NCBI GenBank assembly: GCA_003662985.1
Contig: QMZD01000135.1
Span: 1 to 5,611, forward strand
Reading direction: 5' to 3'
Source of the DNA: Archaeoglobales archaeon
Lineage (GTDB): Archaea; Halobacteriota; Archaeoglobi; Archaeoglobales; Archaeoglobaceae
Length of the DNA: 5,611 nucleotides
Shown: positions 1 through 5,320 of the stretch, piece by piece
Position numbering within the stretch: the stretch's first letter is position 1
How the letters are laid out: every line of letters begins with the position of its first letter
Notes under the pieces: model-generated
Seen by the model: only the letters and a program-made list of their open reading frames with translations
The model's database searches: none
Told to the model about the DNA's origin: nothing
Program-made: the position numbers and the translations under genes

Positions 1-1008
1 AATGTAGAGGCAACGAAAACCGTAGTTGATCTAATTTCTGAACAAATGGAGAAGGGATTTGAAATTCCTTCTGATAAGGTGATAACAGTTGAATCCTCCG
101 GATCTTCAGACAACGTTGCGATAATCAACTGCTGCTTTGGGCACAGGGTGAATGAGACGATGGGAAGGGTAGTCGCTCTTCTGCTCTCGGCAAGAAAAGG
201 CAGAAACATTGGCATCGAGATCGATCCTTACAGGATTAAGCTAACTCCCGCATCCTCTAAAGAGGTGCTGGAGGTTATCAAATCGTTAAGGCCAGAAGCG
301 GTTCCGGAATTGGCTGAGAGAGCTTTGCTCGATACAAAGCTGCTCCAGTGGAAGATCATCCATTCGGCCAGAAAGTTTGGATATCTAAGCAAGGACCTGG
401 ATCTTTCAAGGATAAATCTCAGAAAGCTCGTGATAAAGCTGAAGGATACACCGATATACAGGGAGGCTGTAAGAGAGATTTTTGTTGAGAAGATGGATGT
501 TGAAAAAGCCTCTGAGCTAATCTCTCAATTTGGAAAGAGCATTAAGATCAAGGTTTACGATTCCCTGAGCCCAATAGGTCTTGCATCAAGGGAGCATGCG
601 TTCGACCTCCTTATGCCGGGTAAGCCTGTAGAAGCTCTGCTGAGAATCTTCAGGCAGAGGTTGGAGAAAGAAGTAACCGTCTTCCATTGTCTGAACTGCA
701 AGTACACCGTTAAAACCCCAATAAGGTTGATAGGAGATTTGAGATGTCCGAGATGCCATTCTGGATTGATCGCCTGCTTCAATGCAAGGAGAAAGCTGGA
801 GGAAATTCCGAAGAAAGAACTTCACCGGATCGCGAATCTGGTTCTTTCCCACGGCAAAAAGGCTGTGCTTGCGATGAACACCCATGGGGTTGGAGCGGAA
901 AATGCGGCAAGAATCCTCTCAAAGTATTATGAGAACGACGACAAGTTCTACCTTGAGCTGATGGAGGCTGAGAGGAGATATATCAGAACCAGAGGATTCT
1001 GGGACTAG
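1..1008 (+). CDS. lhr: Lhr-family ATP-dependent helicase, C-terminal part (5' end outside window)
   Basis: The frame is open from the first base, so the gene continues to the left and only the last 335 residues are seen; the ATG at 46 is internal. Lhr proteins are large superfamily 2 helicases that translocate 3'-5' on single strands and act in DNA repair or RNA metabolism (family knowledge). The ATP-binding RecA domains are not in view. What is visible matches the family's C-terminal accessory region: a segment around 115-240 with CCFGHRVNET and IDPYRIKL, a helical region, a four-cysteine motif CX2C-X15-CX2C (codons at 688, 697, 745 and 754) that probably binds zinc, a GKKAVLAMNTHGVG-like segment, and the typical end AERRYIRTRGFWD. 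The gene stops at TAG 1006-1008, 142 bases before the RPA gene on the same strand. Archaea carry more than one Lhr subtype; I cannot assign the subtype from the tail. A more distant Ski2-like helicase is the main alternative. Confidence 0.8.
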   Translation, partial: NVEATKTVVDLISEQMEKGFEIPSDKVITVESSGSSDNVAIINCCFGHRVNETMGRVVALLLSARKGRNIGIEIDPYRIKLTPASSKEVLEVIKSLRPEAVPELAERALLDTKLLQWKIIHSARKFGYLSKDLDLSRINLRKLVIKLKDTPIYREAVREIFVEKMDVEKASELISQFGKSIKIKVYDSLSPIGLASREHAFDLLMPGKPVEALLRIFRQRLEKEVTVFHCLNCKYTVKTPIRLIGDLRCPRCHSGLIACFNARRKLEEIPKKELHRIANLVLSHGKKAVLAMNTHGVGAENAARILSKYYENDDKFYLELMEAERRYIRTRGFWD

Positions 1009-1026
1009 TTACTAGTTTACTGAGAT

Positions 1027-1042
1027 TCTTCAAGCTTGAAGA
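1027..1042. repeat. 16-bp perfect palindrome after the helicase gene
   Basis: TCTTCAAGCTTGAAGA is its own reverse complement and begins 19 bases after the helicase stop codon. It could be an operator for a dimeric regulator of the RPA gene, or a short hairpin at the end of the helicase mRNA. No run of T follows it, so a classical terminator is less likely. Confidence 0.6.
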
Positions 1043-1070
1043 TCAAAAGCTAGAGGATCAAAATTTAGAA
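1041..1070. repeat. 15-bp imperfect tandem repeat (two copies)
   Basis: Two adjacent 15-bp units, 1041-1055 and 1056-1070, both begin GATCAAAA and share TAGA near the end; 12 of 15 positions agree. The second copy contains the AT-rich stretch AAAATTTAGAAA, the best TATA-like candidate upstream of RPA. The array overlaps the edge of the 16-bp palindrome by two bases. Confidence 0.55.
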
Positions 1071-1072
1071 AT
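1056..1072 (+). promoter_or_regulatory. possible RPA promoter (weak BRE/TATA)
   Basis: GATCAAAA followed by TTTAGAAA is the only stretch in the 142-base gap that resembles an archaeal BRE plus TATA box. It would place the transcription start near 1090-1095, giving a leader of about 60 bases that carries the ribosome binding site. The match to the consensus is poor, and cotranscription with the helicase gene is not excluded. Confidence 0.3.
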
Positions 1073-1141
1073 AGGTGTAAACAGAACTAAACTAAAACTA
1101 AGCTAAAACAGGCAAGAACTAGAATCAACCGAGATTGTTAT

Positions 1142-1148
1142 GGTGGTG
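1142..1148 (+). promoter_or_regulatory. ribosome binding site of RPA
   Basis: GGTGGTG, extending to GGTGA, lies immediately upstream of ATG 1151 and resembles the archaeal anti-16S motif GGAGGTGA. The spacing is unusually short, about two bases. Nearby ATG, GTG and TTG triplets at 1140, 1143, 1146 and 1135 are out of frame, so the site supports ATG 1151 as the start. Confidence 0.7.
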
Positions 1149-1150
1149 AA

Positions 1151-2194
1151 ATGAGCAAAAAAATGCGGGATAACTTTAACTTTACCAATTTTGAACCACT
1201 GGAAGAGCTAATAGATGGGATTTATTCCAAAGTTGAAGATAAAACCACCAAAGAAAATTTTCTGAAAAAATTTAAGGAGATTTCTGAACATTTTGGTGAT
1301 ACGATCACCATAGAGACGGCTTTGCTTCTCACCGCCTATGAATTTGGCTACCTGCCAAGAACTAAAATTGCTGAACTTGGGAATTTAAAGGGCGAGGTAT
1401 CGATAGCTGGCAGAGTTCTTCAAACAAGTGTAAAAAAATTTAAGAAGAAAGATGGCTCAGGACTTCTGGCAAGGGTAAGGATTGCAGATGATACAGCCGA
1501 GATAACGGCTGTTCTATGGAATGATGCTGCAGAACTAGTGAAAGTCGGAGATGTTTTTCCAGGGTGTGAAGTGGAACTAAAAGGGTTTATTAGACGATCC
1601 GGAGAATTTGGAGAAATAGAGCTTTCTGTTAACGATGCCGCCCATGTTAACATCCTAGAACAGAAAGAGGTTGAGGTTGAGGGATTTTTTATAGGGCTTC
1701 AAAAGGTTTCTGGTAGGGTGAATGTGATTATTGCTGGAGGTGGCGCTCAGGATGCTATCCAGACCTTTTCATTCGCAGAGAATGCATTAAATAAGCTTGA
1801 ATCACTCAGATTTGGAGATTACGTCAAACTCAGGTTTTATTCCACCAATCTTGAAGAGATTGAAGTCTTTCAAAGGGAATTTCATCCGGAGAAATTCTTT
1901 ACAAAGCTTTCTGAAGTAAAAGAGACGGAGGATATGCGCGGTGTAAATGTAATCGGGAGAATCAGCGGTATAGGAATGCTCAGAAAAATCGTAAGGGGAG
2001 ATAGAGAGATCAAGTATGCGGATCTTTTCATCTCCGATGAGAGCGGGAGAGTAAGAGTTCTTCTATGGGGAAACAAGTCTGACGTTTTCAAAAAGGCTGA
2101 CATAGGGGACAAAGTTATAATATTAAATTCAAGGGTTAAGGAGGGGGAAATTCACTGTGGGGGCAATTCTACCGTTCTCTTATCCACGGATTAA
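1151..2194 (+). CDS. rpa: replication protein A (RPA), single-stranded DNA binding protein with three OB folds
   Basis: The 347-residue product is a cytoplasmic protein that would coat single-stranded DNA in replication, repair and recombination. Residues 1-75 form a charged, mostly helical N-terminal domain. The first OB fold (about 78-170) has the pattern V-IAGRVLQTSVKKF, then LLARVRIADDTAEITAVLWND and a KVGDVFPG turn, typical of archaeal RPA. A second, less conserved OB-like unit spans about 172-245. A third (about 253-347) repeats the pattern with VIGRISGI, ADLFISDESGRVRVLLWG and ADIGDKVII. The protein ends at the edge of the third fold; there is no CX2C zinc motif such as some archaeal RPA41-type proteins carry. 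The only cysteines are C139 and C336. The start is fixed by the ribosome binding site just upstream. The neighbouring helicase on the same strand fits a DNA metabolism setting. Family assignment is strong; the domain borders are estimates. Confidence 0.9.
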   Translation: MSKKMRDNFNFTNFEPLEELIDGIYSKVEDKTTKENFLKKFKEISEHFGDTITIETALLLTAYEFGYLPRTKIAELGNLKGEVSIAGRVLQTSVKKFKKKDGSGLLARVRIADDTAEITAVLWNDAAELVKVGDVFPGCEVELKGFIRRSGEFGEIELSVNDAAHVNILEQKEVEVEGFFIGLQKVSGRVNVIIAGGGAQDAIQTFSFAENALNKLESLRFGDYVKLRFYSTNLEEIEVFQREFHPEKFFTKLSEVKETEDMRGVNVIGRISGIGMLRKIVRGDREIKYADLFISDESGRVRVLLWGNKSDVFKKADIGDKVIILNSRVKEGEIHCGGNSTVLLSTD

Positions 2195-2203
2195 CCAAGA
2201 CGA

Positions 2204-2219
2204 ATTAAGAGATTAAGAG
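2204..2219. repeat. 8-bp tandem repeat ATTAAGAG x2 at the convergent gene ends
   Basis: Two exact copies of ATTAAGAG fill most of the 18-base gap between the RPA stop (2194) and the transporter stop (2213-2215) and run into the end of the transporter gene. No T-rich terminator is seen for either gene here, so the two transcripts may overlap. Confidence 0.4.
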
Positions 2220-3079
2220 ATAATCACAACCAAAACTCCCAGAACGGAAAGTAATGTACCAAGTATTATCTTCAAGGTGAGCTTCTCTTTCAAAAAGACC
2301 GCTGCAAAAAATGCCGAGATAACCGGGTAGGTTGAAGAAACTGGAGCAACCTTTGCTGAACCTATAATTCTGATCGCCTCAACGAAGGTGTAGTTGCTCG
2401 TTACGAGAACCACCATCCCTCCGAATCCAATCCAGAGAGCAGAACTTCGATTGAAGTTAAATCTTCTTTTCTTTACAACAGCGCTAACCAATAAAAATGC
2501 TATTATAAATCTAAATCCCGCAACAGCCTCCGAGGGCAGAAAATTTGTGAGATATTCAAGTATCGTTATACTCAATGACCAGGATATTGCAGCAAAAAGG
2601 GCAAAAATTATTCCTTTCCTTGATTCTTTTGACCCGTTCTCCTCCTCAGAAATCAGCTTTATCGCAAATACAATCATTATCGTTCCAATAATCAAAAGAA
2701 AACCTATCTCTGCTCTATAAATCAAAAAAGCCCATAAAGCAACAAAAAGTGGATACGTGGAGCTTACAGGCACGGCCCTAGCAACTCCAACCTCATTGAG
2801 GGATGCAAGATAAAGAATATCGCCAAGAAAAAAGGCGAAGAAACCTGAGATGAAAAGCCAGAAAAATAGGGTGAAATTCAAGGCTGCAAGGGATTTGAAA
2901 AGACTGCCTTTTAAGAGCATGAAAATTATGAAGCCTACCGACGTAAAGCCGGTCCTCATCAAATTTCCCGACCACACGTCTGTACTTTCCAGACCCTTCT
3001 TGTAAACACTCGCACCAACTGCCCAGAAGATCGCCGAGACTATTGCGAGTGTCTCCCCCAGAAGTTCGGTGGTAACCAT
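2213..3079 (-). CDS. EamA-family (DMT superfamily) membrane transporter
   Basis: The 288-residue protein is almost entirely hydrophobic, with about ten predicted membrane helices arranged as two EamA repeats (about 7-143 and 156-287). The internal duplication is visible: PVSSTYP occurs at residues 104-110 and again at 246-252, each time followed by a helix ending in a charged loop (YRAEI; LKEKL). A short acidic linker around 144-156 joins the halves. Length and layout are normal for the family, whose members export or exchange small metabolites such as amino acids or drugs across the cytoplasmic membrane; the substrate cannot be read from the sequence. ATG 3079 is the first possible start, because a stop codon in the same frame lies upstream with no ATG, GTG or TTG between. 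No ribosome binding site is seen. The gene lies 67 bases downstream of a 5S rRNA gene on the same strand and converges on RPA. Confidence 0.9.
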   Translation of the reverse strand: MVTTELLGETLAIVSAIFWAVGASVYKKGLESTDVWSGNLMRTGFTSVGFIIFMLLKGSLFKSLAALNFTLFFWLFISGFFAFFLGDILYLASLNEVGVARAVPVSSTYPLFVALWAFLIYRAEIGFLLIIGTIMIVFAIKLISEEENGSKESRKGIIFALFAAISWSLSITILEYLTNFLPSEAVAGFRFIIAFLLVSAVVKKRRFNFNRSSALWIGFGGMVVLVTSNYTFVEAIRIIGSAKVAPVSSTYPVISAFFAAVFLKEKLTLKIILGTLLSVLGVLVVIIS

Positions 3080-3100
3080 TAAGAAAATGGATACAGAAAG

Positions 3101-3108
3101 ATGTTAAA
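3101..3108 (-). promoter_or_regulatory. possible TATA box for the EamA transporter gene
   Basis: Read on the minus strand this is TTTAACAT, centred about 25 bases before the A of the start codon. That is the distance expected for a leaderless archaeal mRNA, and would fit the lack of a ribosome binding site. The sequence itself is only a moderate TATA match; readthrough from the 5S gene is the alternative. Confidence 0.35.
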
Positions 3109-3146
3109 GAACTTATGGGTAAGAATAGACGGGGATAAGACAGAAA

Positions 3147-3269
3147 TGCCGACAGCTTCCGTGCTTCCCGTGCCCTCTCGGAACACAGTACAACACGGAA
3201 CGGAACGGGGCTTAACTTCCGGGTTCGGAATGAGTCCGGGTGTTTCCCCCGATCCTATGGCCGTCGGCA
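3147..3269 (-). rRNA. rrf: 5S ribosomal RNA
   Basis: On the minus strand the sequence carries the 5S hallmark ATTCCGAACCCGGAAGTTAA (loop B/helix III/loop C area, about 3213-3232) and the archaeal-type start GCCGACGGCCATAG. The ends pair as helix I: ten consecutive pairs, including one G-U, join TGCCGACGGC at the 5' end to GCTGTCGGCA at the 3' end. This sets a mature size of about 123 bases, normal for 5S; either end may be off by one or two bases. The RNA belongs to the central protuberance of the 50S ribosomal subunit. No 16S, 23S or tRNA gene is within the window, so the gene stands apart from other rRNA genes at least locally. The gene is about 61% G+C, well above the flanking DNA, as usual for structural RNAs of thermophiles. 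An open frame on the plus strand at 3101-3298 is only a shadow of this gene. Confidence 0.96.
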
Positions 3270-3289
3270 GAATAACCTTTCCAGATGGG

Positions 3290-3297
3290 TATAAATA
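3290..3297 (-). promoter_or_regulatory. TATA box of the 5S rRNA gene
   Basis: Minus-strand TATTTATA (within CCTATTTATACCC) is centred about 25 bases upstream of the 5' end of the 5S rRNA, the normal archaeal TATA-to-start distance. ATAACC just upstream may be part of the BRE. The position suggests transcription begins at or very near the mature 5' end, so little 5' processing would be needed. The plus-strand reading TATAAATA is less likely to be used, because the next plus-strand gene begins about 140 bases away and has a better placed box. Confidence 0.75.
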
Positions 3298-3350
3298 GGT
3301 TATGGTGCGTATGGCCTTAGGCGTTCGAGTGTTTAAATTTGTTATAAACT

Positions 3351-3370
3351 TCCAGTTAACTCCGGTTAAC
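3351..3370. repeat. 10-bp tandem repeat TCCRGTTAAC x2 in the divergent control region
   Basis: TCCAGTTAAC is followed directly by TCCGGTTAAC; one base differs. Each unit contains the palindromic core GTTAAC, and the period of 10 is close to one turn of the helix, so two proteins could bind on the same face. It lies between the 5S promoter (minus) and the lipoprotein promoter (plus), ending about 30 bases before the BRE of the latter. A role as operator or activator site is an inference. Confidence 0.5.
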
Positions 3371-3400
3371 TTCTATGGAAAAGGAAACAAAAAAGCATTT

Positions 3401-3416
3401 GGGAAAAATTTAAATT
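3401..3416 (+). promoter_or_regulatory. BRE/TATA promoter of the lipoprotein gene (leaderless)
   Basis: GGGAAAAA (3401-3408, BRE-like) is followed by TTTAAATT (3409-3416), a good archaeal TATA box. Its centre is about 26 bases before the A of ATG 3439, so transcription should begin at or next to the start codon. This also rules against the in-frame TTG at 3415, which lies inside the box. Confidence 0.7.
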
Positions 3417-3438
3417 GGTATTTCTCAAAAAGCAAACA

Positions 3439-3837
3439 ATGATTTCAGGAAAAATAAAGTGGATTCTCCCTTTCCTTCTGATGATCATTGTCCTTTCGGG
3501 GTGTGTGGAAAAGAAAGAACTGGAAGTACCTAAAAAGGAGGTAAACCTGTCATTTAAGCCGAGTATTCTCGTTTTAGAGACAGATAGTGGTTGGAAGGTT
3601 AATATTTTGGCCACTCTCCCAACTCCATGTCATAAATTCGAATACGTTGGAAAACAACTTAGAGGGAGCGAATATTATCTCGATTTCTCCTATGAAGAAC
3701 CTAGAAAACCGTGTGCACAGGTTATAACGAATTACAACCGTACAATAGATTTGGGAAAACTTGAAAAGGGGGATTATACCGTTATTTTAAGAGTAAACGG
3801 TGAAATAGTTAAAAAGGCCAATTTTAAGGTTTCTTGA
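3439..3837 (+). CDS. small secreted lipoprotein of unknown function
   Basis: The 132-residue product begins with a signal peptide: a positive stretch with K5 and K7, a hydrophobic core (about 8-19) and the lipobox LSGC, with C22 as the probable lipid-modified first residue of the mature protein. It would be anchored to the outer face of the cell membrane. The mature 111 residues begin with a charged linker (EKKELEVPKKE), then a domain that looks all-beta. Two short motifs stand out, TPCHKFEYVG (C64) and KPCAQV (C92); the cysteines could form a disulfide. The domain ends with alternating strands, KLEKGDYTVILRVNG and KKANFKV. This resembles small beta-sandwich lipoproteins found in several archaea and thermophiles, but I do not know a named family or function. 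ATG 3439 is preferred over TTG 3415 because the TATA box covers the TTG. It stands alone, with a separate promoter for the next gene. Confidence 0.8.
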   Translation: MISGKIKWILPFLLMIIVLSGCVEKKELEVPKKEVNLSFKPSILVLETDSGWKVNILATLPTPCHKFEYVGKQLRGSEYYLDFSYEEPRKPCAQVITNYNRTIDLGKLEKGDYTVILRVNGEIVKKANFKVS

Positions 3838-3890
3838 TGGGTTGAATATACTTTGTTTTTCTCAGCTCTAGTTTACCTAAAACCCATCAA
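3834..3890. repeat. 10-bp perfect inverted repeat spanning the lipoprotein stop codon
   Basis: TTGATGGGTT (3834-3843) and AACCCATCAA (3881-3890) are exact reverse complements, separated by 37 bases. The left arm contains the lipoprotein stop codon TGA. In the mRNA this could fold into a stem with a large U-rich loop; at the DNA level it could be a protein-binding pair upstream of the paaK promoter. Confidence 0.6.
3851..3863 (+). terminator. T-rich archaeal terminator after the lipoprotein gene
   Basis: CTTTGTTTTTCTC begins 14 bases after the lipoprotein stop codon. Runs of T in the non-template strand are enough to end many archaeal transcripts. It lies in the loop of the inverted repeat 3834-3890. 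The next gene has its own promoter, which fits termination here. Confidence 0.45.
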
Positions 3891-3904
3891 ATTCCAAAAA
3901 GTTT

Positions 3905-3920
3905 AAAATCAATTTTAAAT
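3905..3920 (+). promoter_or_regulatory. BRE/TATA promoter of paaK
   Basis: AAAATCAA followed by TTTTAAAT (3913-3920) fits a BRE plus TATA box. A start of transcription is expected near 3942-3945, giving a leader of about 15 bases that just includes the ribosome binding site at 3950. The in-frame TTG at 3926 lies upstream of this start and so should not be translated. A second AT-rich stretch, TTTAAAAT at 3902-3909, is a less well placed alternative. Confidence 0.6.
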
Positions 3921-3949
3921 TTTGTTTGCTACTTGATATCAAGGGTCAA

Positions 3950-3955
3950 GGTGAT
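3950..3955 (+). promoter_or_regulatory. ribosome binding site of paaK
   Basis: GGTGAT matches the 3' end of archaeal 16S rRNA and lies three bases before ATG 3959. It decides the start in favour of this ATG over the upstream TTG at 3926. Confidence 0.8.
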
Positions 3956-3958
3956 GGT

Positions 3959-5275
3959 ATGTACTCGGATAAATACTGGGAAAAGGAGGAGATTATTCCG
4001 AAAAAAGAGCTTGAAGAAATTCAGATGAAAAGAATGAGGTGGGTTGTAAGAAACGCCTATGAGAACGTTCCATTCTACCGTAGAAAATTCAAGGAGGCAG
4101 GGATAACGCCTGAGGACATAAAGAGGAAAGAGGATTTTTGTAAGCTTCCATTTACAGTCAAGGAGGATTTGAGGGAGAATTATCCTTTTGGATTATTTGC
4201 GAGAAAAAAGGAAGAACTAGTGAGGATTCACACCTCTTCTGGCACATCGGGAAAGCCGAAGGTGGTCGGATACACGAGGGAAGATCTTGAGAACTGGATA
4301 AACCAGGTTGCCAGATGTCTTTACATGGTCGGATGCAGAAAGAACGACGTATTCCAGAACATGGTAAGCTACAACTTTTTCACCGGCGGCTTGGGTTTTC
4401 ACTACGCAGCGGAAAGAATAGGGGCGATGGTAATCCCTTCTGGAACTGGAAACACGGAGAGGCAGATTCAATGCATGCTCGATTTCGGCACAACAATTGT
4501 GCATGCAACTCCAAGCTATGCCTTGCACATAAAAGAGGTTGCCGAGGGAATGTGTATAGATCCATCAGATTTAGGCTTGAGAATAGGTTGCTTTGGAGCA
4601 GAGCCGTGGAGCGAGAATACAAGAAAACGTCTCGAGGATGCTTTTGGTATAAAGGCGTTTGATTCCTATGGCCTGAGCGAGATGAATGGGCCCGGAGTTG
4701 CATTCGAATGTGAAGAGCAAAACGGCTTGCACATCTGGGTGGATCACTACTTCATCGAGATAATCGATCCGGAAACCCTTGAGCCATTGGGAGAGGGTGA
4801 GAAAGGGGAGCTTGTTCTGACACCCCTCACAAAGGAGGCGTTGCCCTTAATCAGGTACAGAACAGGTGATATAACTTTACTTCTGGAAGATGAAAAATGC
4901 TCGTGCGGAAGAACGCATCCCAAAATTCACAGGATTCTTGGAAGGAGCGATGACATGGTTGTTGTTAGAGGGATAAACGTTTTTCCAAGCCAGATCGAGA
5001 ACGTTCTCATGAGAATTCCCGAGGTTGGGGATCATTTTCAGGTAATCATAGCAAGAAATGGAACGCTGGATGAGATCACGGTTAAAGTTGAATCGAATGA
5101 ATCAAATGAGAGATCGAAAAATAGCCTGGAAAAGGAAAAGATAAGGCAAAAAATTCAGAAAGAGCTTCAGAAAGAACTAAACCTCCGAACAAATGTTGAA
5201 CTGCTGGATAAGGGAAGTTTGGAAAGATATGTATTGAAGTCAAAGAGGTTACTTGATCTCAGGGGAGCTCTCTGA
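3959..5275 (+). CDS. paaK: phenylacetate-CoA ligase family enzyme (PaaK-type, AMP-forming)
   Basis: The 438-residue protein belongs to the ANL adenylate-forming superfamily, PaaK branch, which activates aryl acids such as phenylacetate with ATP and CoA to acyl-CoA, AMP and pyrophosphate in the cytoplasm. Seen in order: the N-terminal PaaK signature around YENVPFYRRKF; the phosphate-binding loop TSSGTSGKPK (92-101); GAEPWSE (213-219); the adenine-binding DSYGLSE (235-241); YRTGD (300-304) with the ribose-binding aspartate; CSCGRTHP (314-321); GRSDDM (328-333) at the hinge and VRGINVFPSQIE after it; and a C-terminal domain. The usual ending PRSEGKAKR is replaced by ERYVLKSKR, but the lysine in the catalytic position (K427) is kept. 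A polar, low-complexity segment (about 378-395) sits in the C-terminal domain. Length is normal. The true substrate may be another aromatic acid; Archaeoglobales genomes often carry several paralogues. No other aromatic degradation gene is in the window. Confidence 0.9.
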   Translation: MYSDKYWEKEEIIPKKELEEIQMKRMRWVVRNAYENVPFYRRKFKEAGITPEDIKRKEDFCKLPFTVKEDLRENYPFGLFARKKEELVRIHTSSGTSGKPKVVGYTREDLENWINQVARCLYMVGCRKNDVFQNMVSYNFFTGGLGFHYAAERIGAMVIPSGTGNTERQIQCMLDFGTTIVHATPSYALHIKEVAEGMCIDPSDLGLRIGCFGAEPWSENTRKRLEDAFGIKAFDSYGLSEMNGPGVAFECEEQNGLHIWVDHYFIEIIDPETLEPLGEGEKGELVLTPLTKEALPLIRYRTGDITLLLEDEKCSCGRTHPKIHRILGRSDDMVVVRGINVFPSQIENVLMRIPEVGDHFQVIIARNGTLDEITVKVESNESNERSKNSLEKEKIRQKIQKELQKELNLRTNVELLDKGSLERYVLKSKRLLDLRGAL

Positions 5276-5282
5276 GTTCCTG

Positions 5283-5307
5283 CCAACCTACAACAACTAC
5301 CAACCTA
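5283..5307. repeat. short direct repeat CCAACCTA x2 between convergent genes
   Basis: CCAACCTA occurs at 5283-5290 and 5300-5307 in the 45-base gap between the ends of paaK and the DUF131 gene. The gap is poor in G on the plus strand and has no T run on either strand that would look like a terminator. Significance is doubtful. Confidence 0.3.
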
Positions 5308-5320
5308 ACATCGGGGAATA

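Noticed and set aside
555..885. Open frames on the minus strand inside the helicase gene
   Set aside because: The plus strand codes for a recognisable helicase tail with a zinc motif here; the minus-strand products show no domain and have no start signals.
1004..1017. ACTAGTT repeated twice at the helicase stop codon
   Set aside because: Only seven bases long and a plain local duplication; the second TAG is out of frame, so it is not a backup stop.
3101..3298. 65-codon open frame on the plus strand
   Set aside because: It lies across the 5S rRNA gene on the opposite strand; its codons are the complement of the conserved 5S sequence, and it has no ribosome binding site.
3310..3335. GCGTTCGAGTG, resembling the T-loop of a tRNA
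   Set aside because: No matching T stem, acceptor stem, anticodon arm or D arm could be found around it on either strand.
3415..3438. TTG start that would add eight residues to the lipoprotein
   Set aside because: The TTG lies inside the TATA box; the signal peptide reads properly from ATG 3439, which is about 26 bases downstream of the box centre.
3926..3958. TTG start that would add eleven residues to PaaK
   Set aside because: It lies upstream of the expected transcription start, and ATG 3959 has a strong GGTGAT site three bases before it.
4217..4703. Open frames in other frames and on the minus strand inside paaK
   Set aside because: They overlap conserved PaaK motifs in the true frame and give products of odd composition.
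5080..5120. GAATC/GAATG repeats inside paaK
   Set aside because: They encode a polar linker (ESNESNERS) in a variable part of the C-terminal domain; the frame is intact and nothing suggests a separate element.
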